A stretch of 64,000 nt of DNA from Nannochloris sp. 'desiccata' (taxonomy: Eukaryota > Chlorophyta > Trebouxiophyceae > Chlorellales > Chlorellaceae), in assembly GCA_019044685.2 (NCBI GenBank), contig JAGTXX020000003.1:1054001-1118000 (forward strand), given 5' to 3'. This document shows positions 21,652 to 33,730 of this stretch, in pieces (within the stretch, counting starts at the first letter, position 1; every line of letters starts with the position of its first letter). Below the pieces are notes generated by a model that did no database searches, was not told where the DNA came from, and worked only from the letters and a program-made list of their open reading frames with translations. A program made the position numbers and the translations under genes.

Positions 21652-24311
21652 TCAATGTATAGACATCATTAGTACAACAAGCATGTATAAAAGGTACCAT
21701 CCACACATGACCCATCCAAATTGACCCGGCAACCGATGTTTGTTTCTCACTGCGGTGGCGATAACACCAGCACAGTTCAACATAGAAAACACACATCCTA
21801 CTAAAACAACAGAATCAAACTTTACAGGCGTAGATTTCTGCTTTGTGTCGGCTAAGTATGCCCAAAAGCCAATCCCCAGGCCTACCAGCATATTGAACAG
21901 CGGTCCGGCGAAGCAGGCTGTCATCGCCATTGAGGTACCCCCTGCTGATCGCCCTGCCATGGAGGTATTCGCTACAAAATCGGTTAAGCTATTGCCCCAA
22001 GCGAGTACAGTAACACCTAGAACGGCAGGATGGACTCCAGCGAGTAATCCAAAAAAATGTAAAAAGCCGACAATCTCGCTAGCAAAAATGTCAATCCACA
22101 TGGCTGCTACAGCAAACCCGTAGAAAGCTATAAGACCCGCACCGAGAGGATATCCAGTACCGAAATCCCAGAGTGGAGCTTCATTTTCGTTGAGACTTCT
22201 AGTGCAGAGAGCGCAGAAAGATGAGCTCGAGGCGCCAACAAGAACGGCAATCACAAGGATGCGGAAAGAAGAAGGTAAAGCTCCAAAGTAGATACAAATG
22301 AACAGCGGAGACGCTGCCATAGCTATTAGAAACCAAAACTTATTATATGATGTCATTTCTACTATAGGAATAGTGGATTTTAATAAAAACATCACTGGTG
22401 TTGCAGCTGATTCGAGGGCTTGGCCTAAAGAGGCAAGGCGCTGGTCAAACTTTGTGGTTTCTTCTCCTTCTTCTATTATCATCCACGGGGGAGATGCACT
22501 ACCATATTGGCCGCCACTAGACTTTATCGAATGGGGAAGAGAAGGCGCAGGTGGGAGGGAAAGTGCAGCTGGTGCTGAGGCAGCTCGACTTCCGTCTGGA
22601 GCACTTGCTTCTGCCGGCAGTGGAGCTGGTGGTGATGACACATTTTGTTGTGTGTCATCATTAGAATCTAGTGGCGGTATTTCTGGAGGTGTATATTCCC
22701 CTCGTTCTTCATCTCTCATTACCCCACCTTCCTCATCCTCTTCTTCGCTCTCATCAAGTGCCTCTAGCTCAGCCACCGCCTCAGCAGCAGCTCCTCTATC
22801 TTTATAAAAACTAACTGCCGCTGCCATATCAGCTAAAGCGCGTTGCCTATATTCCTTTGCAGGCATGTGCAGTAATTCACCGTAGCCCAAAGTCTGTGAA
22901 CGGCGAGTAGGGTGGCTGCCAGCAGCATCTCCTCCACCACCACCACCACCACTGCCACCTCGTGTGGCACCACCTCGTGTGGCGCTGTTAGCAGGTGCAT
23001 CAAAGGGGGCAGGGAAGCTCTGCGCACCTCGTACAGGAGATCGTTGCCTTGAAATCGGTGGAGATACCATTAATTCTACTTCACTGGCATGTGATTTCCT
23101 CAATCCATTCGACAGAGAATCCCCTAAACCTAGTTTATGATTTTCATTTCTTGAAGTATTTTCCACTGATGGTGTTGCTGTTGCAGGAGGGACGAGTGTG
23201 ACTGTAGGCAATACATCTTCTGATACTTCACTTTCTACCTCACCCAATCCCATAGTTTCTTGTGTATCTAAATACCTACCATTACTGGAGCCATAGTAGT
23301 AGCCGAGCCCATCTTCATTAGTAAAGGGACGTTCCACTGAAGCCCCATCAAAGTTTTCACCTCCGCCGCCGCCGCTGCCGCTTCGATGCAGCAGAGGGGC
23401 TATCAATCCATTTTGCCGTATTCTCATCGACACGTGTTTACTTAATCTTACACCTATATCCCCCCATTCTACACCAGCGCGTTTTGTAAAATCAGCAACA
23501 GCGACTACGATGACGTAAATAACGTAGAGAGATAGTAAACCAGCAATGGCCCCGTAGGTTACTTTGCCAGTGGCAACTGGAAAGTTAATAAGAAAGAAAG
23601 AGGGAAATAGGAGTAAACATATATATAGAGATCATATAGATATGCAGAATAACTTGGAAAGAAGTGAAGGAGAGAATATATGAATTAAAACCCTAAAACC
23701 CTAAAAAACTTACTTGTTATTGTAACAACTGCAATGGCGATGAATTGTGTCAACACGTCTCGAATCTGAGCTCCTCGTGATCTCACGCCACCACTCACCG
23801 TCACGATCCGACCAGCAACCACACAACCTACAAATAGGGTACCACCGGTCAAAGCCCCTAGTGCTAAAGGATAATTTCCAGATCGTACAGCGGCTATAGC
23901 AGAAGAAAGATCTGGCGCCCCGTTGCCGAGTGCCAGCAAAGTAACACCGCCTAGTCGTGGTGGGAGCCCCATGTCTTGTGAGATTTGGGACAAAATACTG
24001 GAGAAATACTCATCTGCGGCATGTCCCATGCATTTGAAGAGCACTATCAAAATTGCAGCAGAACAGGTGAGAAAGAGGGCTCCTATTATTTTGCCATGAG
24101 GTCGGAGATGGCAGAAATACAGGCTGAGTAATGGGAGGAGACCTTCATCGTTGCAATGGGCTCGGACAAAAGCACAGCGGTCTTCTGTGGGTGGAAGGGT
24201 AGGGAGGTCATCACAGGAAGGGCCTTGGTCTGGATCTGCGAGACAACTGGCTGTGAAGAGAAGCACAGCTATGGGGACCGGTAATCCAAACTTTGGTAGT
24301 GATCTGTGCAT
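21652..24311 (-). CDS. Cation/calcium exchanger (CCX/NCLX type)
   Basis: Exon 1 (24311-23714) and exon 2 (23576-21652), joined in phase 1, give 840 residues. A signal peptide (HRSLPKFGLPVPIAVLLFTA) is followed by a short Cys-containing luminal segment. The first membrane block carries the alpha-1 repeat GGVTLLALGNGAPDLSSAI (near 120). A very long acidic/Ser/Pro/Gly-rich cytosolic loop (about 260-560) follows. The second membrane block carries alpha-2 VLGVTVLAWGNSLTDFVANT (near 720). The paired GNGAPD and GNSLTD motifs are those of the K+-dependent/NCLX and plant CCX branch. The protein should exchange Ca2+ or other cations against Na+/K+ at an internal membrane. An in-frame ATG at 24338 would add nine residues before the signal peptide and is less likely. 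TGTAA signal on the minus strand about 30 bases past the stop. Confidence 0.92.
23687..23708. promoter_or_regulatory. Telomere-like double CCCTAAA in CCX intron
   Basis: Two CCCTAAAA units in tandem lie just inside the intron near its donor. In plants the same sequence (telo box) acts in promoters and first introns; here that role is only a possibility. Similar TTAGGGTTTAGGG occurs at 37055-37070. Confidence 0.35.
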
Positions 24312-25555
24312 TTTGAAGGACAGATACTCTCTCCTCAACTATCAAAATAAGCTAATATATTTGTAACGTCAAGAATGAAGCCGTTTTTAATTTTTTGATT
24401 GAGTTTTTAGGTTGCCCATGTTATACAATTCATCCGTAAACTAAGCTAAGTTAATAAAACAGCGGTTGGGGCCCGTTTCCTAATTATGCATTGTGCTGGG
24501 TTTGTTTTGTTGTAATAGGAATGCCATAAGCGCACTACACAAGAGAAGAGACTTTCGGTTTTTTGAACTGACTTTCTTCGCGGAAACGCCCTCAGAAAAA
24601 CAAAAGAGGTGGGCGAGAAACGGGTGGGAAACCTTGTCTCGCCTGAACCTCGCCAAAGCTGCTAAAGTAAATCAAACTTTTGTTTCCCAAAAGGGAGAGG
24701 CATGCGGGGTGATCACAATCCACAGATCGATCGCGGCCCCAGCTTTGCTCGGAAAGCAGTTGGCACCTCTACAGCCTCTCCGCCCCCTCCCTGCACCAAA
24801 TACATTTATGATTTACCTTGACAGCCCTAGGATCGGGTATCGGGGCATTTCGGACTTTATCCAAAAAGTGCTGCCCAGCCCGCCGCTCCTCCTGCTCAGC
24901 AGCGGCTTCTCCTGTTCAGAGGGCCTGACCCAACCCTGACGTGACGTGACGAGACCGCTCTCCTCGGATAAACTGAGTTGACATTGCGTCTTACCCCTAT
25001 AGACTCGTCATCTCTTTATGTGCCTTTCCACTCCAGCCCGAACCTGCCCCGGCCACTGGAACCAACGGTTGCAGCTTCCGTCGGTTCCAACCCACCCATA
25101 AATTAGCATAATATTGTTCAGCGGACGTTTCTCAAGGCCCGCTGTGGGGCGGAGAAGCCCGCTGTGCCAGGTTTCAAACAGCCATGCTGTGCTCGGCGGC
25201 GATTGGAGGATTTTTTCATTTGCCAAGCAAATCTTGAACTGCCACAAATTGTGCTGCACAGCATTTTTATGTAAAATTTCCATTCGGTAATAGAATAGCA
25301 TCACGCGCTTTTAAAGTGCACGTCAAAGCATCGGAATCCTTTGTTTTTGCGATCAAAAAGAATGCTGCGCTACACCTCTAGCAACCAGCAATAACTTTGC
25401 TGCTATGTAGGTTTGAACTTTATATACGAAGCTTTGCGGCCAGTAAGGTGAACGCTGCACTACCCCTGTTGCTTGAATCTCCACTTTCAGTGTAGTGTGA
25501 TTTTTTACTTAATGTTTATCTTGCTTCCTCACCTTGGTTCAGTATTATAAGGAGC
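24312..25555. other. Gene-free region upstream of the P-loop NTPase
   Basis: About 1.24 kb containing the CCX promoter and the NTPase promoter. It includes a GC-rich middle (24870-25200) and a 30-base segment (25170-25199) that resembles 30091-30120 (26 of 30 identical). Near 25356 and 25446 a diverged direct repeat (AATGCTGCGCTACACCTCTAG / AACGCTGCACTACCCCTGTTG) occurs. A 148-residue open frame at 24493-24939 has no recognisable domain and I do not accept it as a gene. Confidence 0.45.
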
Positions 25556-27680
25556 ATGCATTTCGTGCAACCTCTCTCCGTCAAGGCAGCAGCTCCTCGA
25601 GCGGCAACGGCAGTGGTGGCGACGCCACACTTTGGTCGTCGTCAGCAACGCCCTTGTTCAACAAGATTTTATGGCTGGCGCTCCCAGTCTAGTTATCCCA
25701 AGCTGCCCTCCATCTCTCCAAGGAACCTTCGGCGGAATATTATTCCTACAGCATCACACATTCCACGTGCCGCAAAAGATGATGATGCTATTGCTGAGGC
25801 TCAACTTGCGTCGGCGGCTGAAGCATTTATGCCTGAAGTGTGGCCCGATTTTTCGAAGATGAAGGTAGATCCAGATAGTGTAGTAAAGTTCTTCAACCGT
25901 AAAAAAGGGTATGAAATGATCAGGGGTCACTTGAAGCGACAACCCACCCTATCTCTTCTGCTTCTTGGTCCTAAGAACAGCGGAAAGTCGGTAAGTCATG
26001 CCTCAACTGAAAGTTGAGCATCAGCACATTCATCGTTTTGACACATTGTACATTACTCATCCATTGCAACCTAATATTTCCAAACCTTATCTCCCTGCAG
26101 GAATTAATTAAAATACTCAAAGAGAAAGAAGGCCCACGCATGTTGCACATAGACCTCCGTATGCACGATACCTCCAGCCCAGCACTGATGGCACAGCAAC
26201 TACACAAGCAGGCACGCAAGCTTCCTAATGTACTGGGTATGCAGTGTCTTAGGGCACTTGCTTCTCAGCTAGGGCCGGTTTCCAAGCTTTATGCCCTGTT
26301 CAACTCAAAGTTCGACAATACCGCTATCCTTGAAGCAGCTGTTCCAGGGGAACAACTAGTGGATGCATTTATGGCAGACGTTTTCCCCCCGTACACCGCA
26401 ACCAACTTGACAGCTATCATTGATGCATACAACACGACCTTGGATAACCTTCCACCAGGGCAGAGGAAGCCTGTTATTGTTATCGGTGCGCTGCTTTAAA
26501 AATAATTAGAACACGTCCCCCTCTTGATCAATTAGAACACGTCCCCTTGGTGATGCAAACTCATTCTTCCTTTTTCTTTCCCTCTTTTTTCCCTGCAGAT
26601 GAGGCCAATGCCTTGCAGTTATGGAAAGTTGAAGATTCGGTTGCTTTAAAACAGTTTCTGGAGTTTTTAAAGGCCAGTTGCAAGCAGTACCACACGGCAC
26701 ATGTAATCCTCGCCTCGTCGGAGTTTTTTATGCTCTCGTGGCTGGATTCACGTAAGTGTTCCCATTTCTTTATCATGAATTTCAAAGAAGACTGTTTTTA
26801 TCGTATTGCTAATTAATATTTGTTTACTAATGGTTGCAGAGGGATACGATGAAACTGTGCGTGATGACCAAGTCTTGGGTGATCTGACGAGCGCCGAGGC
26901 GTTTTTGTATCTTTGTGGAGGTAAAGTGCTCAACAAGGAGGGTGTTGAGGAAGACTGGCCAGGCTTGATCACTCAATCTAAAGAGACTTTAGCTCTTGGC
27001 ATGACTAGGGAAGACTGGAAGAAAGTCTGGTCAGTATGTGGTGGCAACATCCATCTTCTCAAAGTTTGTGTTGGCTACGCCGAGGAGTGCAATAGCTGGG
27101 AGCAAGGTAAGAAATTGCTTCTAGTGTTTTTACTTCTTCTTGTTTCCTGTTAATTGATTAATCTTAGCATTTGTTTTCTTCTTATTGATTGCTGACAGGC
27201 GTGGCTAAGATTTTGTCAAGGCCTCAAAAGGCTGTCACTAAAGCTTTAAAACGTCCAGAATTAATTCGTCCTCCAGTTGGCAGCGATGGCCCTCGTATTT
27301 GGGAAGCAAAACACTACAGAGCGGTGCTGCGCCTCATTGCTGCCAACCCTTACCATGCTGTTCGTCAAGAAGACGCAGAGGCTGCGCTGCAGGATGTGGG
27401 TGGTATTCCTAAAAGCGTCACAGCTGCTAAAGTGCTGGAGTCCATGGTGGAATTTAATGTTGTATCTCTGCGCTCCTACTCCGAGATGGCTGAAGATATA
27501 CCCAGAGAGGCGTTTTTCAAGGAGGAGTGGGGTGTAGAAGAACAGGACAATGTGGTGACTATGCCCTCGCCAGCACACCTTGCCGCTGTTCTTCTCCTAG
27601 AGACGAAGTTCCAGAAACAGGATGAAGCGGAAGGTAAACGTGCATCGGCTGCAGAGGGCAATAGTCAAGCAAACACCTGA
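25556..27680 (+). CDS. P-loop NTPase (archaeal-ATPase/STAND-like), plastid-type leader
   Basis: Five exons (25556-25990, 26101-26485, 26599-26751, 26840-27106, 27199-27680) give 573 residues. Residues 1-80 are Arg/Ser/Ala-rich with few acids, a likely plastid (or mitochondrial) transit peptide. Walker A is LLLLGPKNSGKS (near 137-144). Walker B is PVIVIDEANAL (near 273), assembled across the exon 2/3 junction, which supports the splice model. The DEAN form and the later helical region with a winged-helix-like C-terminal part recall the ATPase_2 (archaeal ATPase) and related STAND families; no further domain can be named. Possible roles include nucleic-acid handling or signalling, but neither is shown. 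Intron 2 carries a 17-base direct repeat. Unlike its neighbours it has introns along its whole length. TGTAA at 27806-27810. Confidence 0.75.
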
Positions 27681-27929
27681 ATTTACGGCGCCGTTAGTTT
27701 GCACTGCATTCTTCTGCTAACACAGCTAAAATAGTTTTGGGAAGGCTGGAAAGCTCAGCTTTTTACCGCTTTATGCATTTTGTAAAATAATTTTCTATTT
27801 CCAGTTGTAATGTTTTTAAATTCTGCATGTGTACATATAAAAGAATGTAAAATATCACTTGCATTAGTCAATTATGGTTATAAGCAGTGTGATAATTAAA
27901 AAGAAAAAAATTGCACCACTGCTACTAAA

Positions 27930-28045
27930 GAAGCCTCACATCCATCGCCAACTCACGTCCCTATCATAATATATAAGGGACGTGAGTCTGTGTATATTGT
28001 GTATTCTGTCCCTATAACCTGTCTATTGTATCAATTGTAATTTTA
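27930..28045 (+). repeat. Left terminal inverted repeat
   Basis: Starts GAAGCCTCACATCCATCGCC and ends TCAATTGTAATTTTA. Palindrome arms at 27951-27962 and 27976-27987. It lies between the NTPase 3' end and the enclosed gene, 55 bases before that gene's ATG, so it probably carries promoter or 5' UTR sequence. Confidence 0.9.
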
Positions 28046-28100
28046 AAAGATTATTCAGAGGTCTCAGGTCCTTTTAGGTCCTATTGGTTTGAATTTTTAA

Positions 28101-29800
28101 ATGAGCGATGATCATGAAAAAGAACTGGAGGCAGCCAGGAAGGTTCTCGAGGAAATTTCTTACAGAGTGGTTGGACTTAATAATGAGGGGATCATTAAGA
28201 CTGCTTGGAACCTGAAGCCTTTGAACATGGCCAAGGAGCTTGGTACGCATTTTCAAATTTTCAAGTCTTTAATTGAAGCCTCGTACTCATTCCTACCGTG
28301 GTCTGTAATGCAGATAGAGCATACGAGTTCAACATCAAAGCAAAGGATGCGCTTGAAAGCCCCAGCGACCCTCTGAGTGAAGGTAATCGTTTGTTCAGGT
28401 GTGAGATTTTTATCATACATTTTCCTAGACTTAACGCCTCTTTTTTTATACGATTGCAGAAGTGTATATGAGGCTGCAGACTTTGGATCCGTTTTTGTTT
28501 ACTGTAGATGAGGTTCCCAAGTTCACCTGCACCGCTGCAACTCTGATTTTGAATGCTGTTGTCGTTGGATGCACTGGCCAGGTACGACTTATTTGGATTC
28601 AAATCTTTTTGGATAAATTAGGAAGCTTATTAACCCTTTATATGGCTTGCAGGAGACTCGAAACGAGAAAGCCGTGTATAGCAAGCTGTTGAACACAATT
28701 GAATCAAATTTTGATTTGTCGGTTGGCTTCCTTGATGGGGAGCAAGGGTTGATAAAGGCCATCAAGAAGCGGTTTGTTGAATTAAATGACCACTTTCAAT
28801 TTAAAGACTCCCCTCTATTCAGCATAAGGGCCTCTAAGAGGCGCTTGAACCTTGTTGAAGGCCAGGGCCAGGTCCTAAATGGCAGTGCTGCTCCCGCTAA
28901 TCAAGACTTGGGTCCTCGCCCTCTTCAGTCCCCTATTAGACTTCAAGACACCATCAACCCGTCTACTGCGGCTATTCGAGAATACCGCGCACAGACGCAG
29001 TCTACTCGTTTCACTTTGGCTGATCTATACAATTCTGGTGGAACAGATATTCCGTCAATGTTTCCAAACTTTGAGCAGGTTATAAATCAAATTCAGAACC
29101 AACCTGACGTTATGAATGAGCTAGTTCTTGCTTTAAAGCACCAGCTACACGTTGCTGCAAATGAAAAGAATCTGTTGAGTGCGATGAAATCTAAAATGGA
29201 ACAGCAGGCCCCAATTTACTTTAGTGCAGTTGAGAACGTCATCAGATCTCATAAGATTGCACGAGAGTATTTAGAAGGGATATTGGCTATGGATGGTGGC
29301 ATAGATATCCCGATGATTACTGCGCCTGAGCTTAATTCTCCTCTATCTACGGAGGAAGCAGTCGAAGAAGCGCAGCAAGAGCCTTCTTTGCCTGTTGAGG
29401 CTGTTACCGCTAGTGGTCAAAAGAGCCATATTGATCGTGTGCGGGGCAAAGGCTACCTTGGCGACGAAATTGAGCTTTCTCGTCTTCATGTACTTGAAGA
29501 TGACCTTTTAGATTTTGAAAATTCCTCCACAACGGAGCGGAAAATGGCACCTGGGATGTACTTCTTCAGGAATGAGTTCTTTACGCTCTGCGGCAAGCAT
29601 TTCACTGATGATGACAAATTTTACTATCAGGAGAAAGGCTGGAAGGGTTTGGTGAGTGCTGCACTATTTATTGCATCTTCTTTATTGTTGCTTTTTACTT
29701 TTCTAATTTTTCGGTCTTTCTTTTGCAGTTAAATGCCCTTCTGGTTTCTGACATAGATTCCTGGACGAAAAAAATAGTAAAATTACAATTGATAGAATAG
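28101..29800 (+). CDS. Unknown protein encoded inside the inverted-repeat unit
   Basis: Five exons (28101-28242, 28314-28382, 28460-28581, 28653-29651, 29729-29800) with introns of 71, 77, 71 and 77 bases keep one frame to a TAG at 29798-29800; 467 residues. I recognise no family. What is visible: an acidic/charged N-terminal helix region; a moderately hydrophobic segment near residues 97-110 (TLILNAVVVG); a Pro-rich linker around 180-205; a long helical, possibly coiled-coil stretch around 250-315; an acidic linker around 340-360; and an aromatic C-terminal segment with GMYFFRNEFFTLCGKHF. No Walker motifs, no clear DDE triad, no zinc-finger pattern. The last ~8 codons lie within the right inverted repeat. 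Clean splice sites and lack of internal stops suggest an intact, expressed gene. Confidence 0.7.
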
Positions 29801-29893
29801 ACAGGCTATAGGGACAGAATACACAATATACACAGACTCACGTCCCTTATATATTATGATAGGGACGTGAGTTGGCGATGGATGTGAGGCTTC
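29778..29893 (-). repeat. Right terminal inverted repeat
   Basis: Reverse complement of 27930-28045 apart from about two substitutions. Contains the stop codon and last codons of the enclosed gene (29778-29800) and the same palindrome (arms about 29836-29847 and 29861-29872). Confidence 0.9.
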
Positions 29894-29901
29894 TCGGGGG
29901 C

Positions 29902-29927
29902 ACTCACGTCCATAGGGGGACGTGAGT
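29902..29927. repeat. Third ACTCACGTCC palindrome outside the right repeat
   Basis: Arms ACTCACGTCC (29902-29911) and GGACGTGAGT (29918-29927) with a 6-base loop, followed by TGGTGATGG, which echoes TGGCGATGG that follows the palindrome inside the right repeat. It looks like a partial tandem copy of the repeat end. Confidence 0.7.
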
Positions 29928-30603
29928 TGGTGATGGTGACGAGTGGTGTGTGCTACTGCCACCGCTGCTGCCAAAGATTACGGCCAAAAGTTGGTCTGAG
30001 AGCGAGCATCGCCCGTTTGTCAAGGGTCTGCTGTGCTTTCCAGAAGTTTTAAAGGAGTTCTCCCCCTCGTTTCCTAGTGCGTTTCTCACTGGTTCCAAAT
30101 AGCCATGCTGTGATCGTCGGCAGCTGCCCCTGCTGCAGGTAAATTTTCGCGCTTTCATGGACTATGGCAGGCCCTCTGGAGCCACTGCGCGTACAAATTA
30201 TCTAAGGGGACCGTGAGGGCCTGCGGGGAGGAGCAGCCCGCCTTTTGTCTTTATGATCACGACTCATGATCAGCAGCTTGTAGCGCTGGGGCCGTAGGGA
30301 ATAGGGCAGTTGTAGGCTAGAGCCCTAGATAGGCTAGAACTACCCTACTGTGCGTAAACTGCCCTATTTTGAAGCCCGCTAGGGCACTAGGGCGTATAGG
30401 GTTGCTAGTCCCTAGAGAGGAGCTGGGACAGTGGTGACACCATTAATTCAACTTCACAAATGCAAAACCCAGATGACTCCTCAGGACACTGTGACAGCAT
30501 CTGGGTTTTGGAGATGTATGATTCTGCGGCTTTTTGTTGGATCACGGATCTGTATAACCGAATGCACTTGTGCTTTTTTGTTGTAATACACGCTCGTTCT
30601 TTT

Positions 30604-30653
30604 CTGTGATTTTCTGCATTGCTGCAGATAAGCAGCAGTGCAGAAAATCACAG
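30604..30653. repeat. Long near-perfect hairpin (22-bp arms, 6-base loop)
   Basis: Arms 30604-30625 (CTGTGATTTTCTGCATTGCTGC) and 30632-30653 pair at 21 of 22 positions around AGATAA. A transcript would form a strong stem. It could be a miniature inverted-repeat element or a small-RNA precursor. Confidence 0.85.
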
Positions 30654-31001
30654 GGCGAGATGCACTGGTGCAAAATTGTACCTGTCGGCGGCGGTGCAGA
30701 ACTGCGCCAGTGCAAAAAGATACAAAAAAGCGCCTGTGTGTAGTACAATTCCCCCTTTCTTTTCGTACTGTTTTCGTACAACTTGGAAGAAAGAAAGAAA
30801 AGATAGAAAGAAAAGAGAAGGTAGGAAGAGCGCCGTTTAGAGCTAATATTTCTACCCCCCTACTTTTGCCTGAAACGGCCGAATATGCCATTAGTTTGCT
30901 GACATTCTCAATAGAATTTGAATTATAGCCATTTTATTGCTGTTAATTGAATTCTGTGTAATTTTGCGCAGAGACAGACTGCGCTTTTCGGCACTGGTGC
31001 A

Positions 31002-31057
31002 AATTTGCGGCGGTGCAGGGCGGCACTTTTTTGCTCTTTTTTGCACCGCCGCAAAAT
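31002..31057. repeat. Hairpin with TTTGCGGCGGTGCA arms
   Basis: Arms 31002-31017 and 31042-31057 pair at 15 of 16 positions around a 24-base loop that is T-rich. The arm sequence resembles other GGTGCA words nearby (30660-30720), so the region seems to be built from relics of one short palindromic family. Confidence 0.75.
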
Positions 31058-31936
31058 AGCACAGGACGAAACGCAAAAATGCAAATCTGCGCAAGTTGCT
31101 GTGGCGCTTTTCTGCTGTAATCTGTAACTCAGCAAATAAGCACATGTGCATAAGGGGGCATGGCTGCTTTTCCTGCGCCTTTCTGCTCCTGCACCAATTT
31201 CCACCTTTCCCAAAACCCAGAGGCAGGCTGTGAGAAAAGCTGGAAAATTAGAAAGTTTCTAGCAACTCAATTTAAATTCAAATTTGCTTGCTTTACCATC
31301 AACCATTCAGGGTGTAAAACACATTTACAACTATCTACCAATAGCAGCTGGCTCTAAGCCAAATCTACGTTTTCGCCTACTCGATCTGATCTGTTAAAAT
31401 GTTGCCAGGTCAATCCATTGAAGGAAGCCCTGAGCCCGAGATTTGAATCAGCAACCCTATTCCAGCTCTATCTAGCACTATATACGCCCTATTTTACTCT
31501 GTGTAAAGTGCACTTTCTTCCAAGATGCTCTAGGGCTGAATTAATAGGGCAAAATAGCCCGAGAGCCCTACATATCCCTAGAACTGCCCTATTTCACCCT
31601 TTCTATAGCCCTATAGCCCCCGCGCTAGCAGCTTGTGAATCTTGGGAAACAGCGAGGTCGCCTAGTGCCATTTCCCCGCGCTATTTAGCGTTTCGTCTCG
31701 GGTATAAAAATTCATTCACTCAGTGAATCACTGGGGACCCTCGCCGAGGCTCGAGCCTTTCTTCGCACTGCGGCAGCCTCCTCTGTCTGCAGCTTAAAAT
31801 CCGGTCTCTGTAGCCACCCGATGCATACATCATCAATCCTTACGTAACGGGCCTAGCCCTCCACGGACCCAGCTCCCGTTCTCCTTGCCTTTAGAGGAGG
31901 GACCTGTTGGTCTATTTCTATCCATCAATTTAATAA

Positions 31937-33466
<1,530 letters not shown>

Positions 33467-33730
33467 TTAAAATAAATTTTAAAAAGCTATTTCTTTCCTT
33501 TGTGTGTTAGAAAAGATAGTCTATATTCCTCGCATTCTCTTCCTTTAATAGAGAATATTCTAAAAAAAAAATGAAATGAAATGATATGACCCCTTGTTCT
33601 TTCTTTTATGTCTTTTTTCTTCCTGTCTCTGTCTTTGGTTGTTGCGCCTATAATTTTCACAATTTCCAATGTATTATTAGTTTCTTTATAACATACATTA
33701 CGTCAAACAGGTAATTATAAAATAGAAGAA

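Larger units (their letters stand above)
27930..29893. mobile_element. Candidate DNA transposon-like unit with 116-bp terminal inverted repeats
   Basis: Inverted repeats at 27930-28045 and 29778-29893 match with about two mismatches over the compared bases and enclose a single five-exon gene. Each repeat holds a 12-bp perfect palindrome arm pair (ACTCACGTCCCT / AGGGACGTGAGT) around a 13-base AT spacer. The unit is 1964 bases. No target-site duplication is evident at these exact edges (left flank GCTACTAAA, right flank TCGGGGGCA). The right side bears a further palindrome just outside (29902-29927), so the true boundary may be farther out. The structure fits an autonomous or gene-capturing element (Pack-type), or an inverted duplication around a host gene. 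Confidence 0.6.

Noticed and set aside
24493..24939. 148-residue plus-strand open frame
   Set aside because: Mixed composition, no recognisable domain, lies in a GC-rich repeat-bearing intergenic region and overlaps likely promoter sequence.
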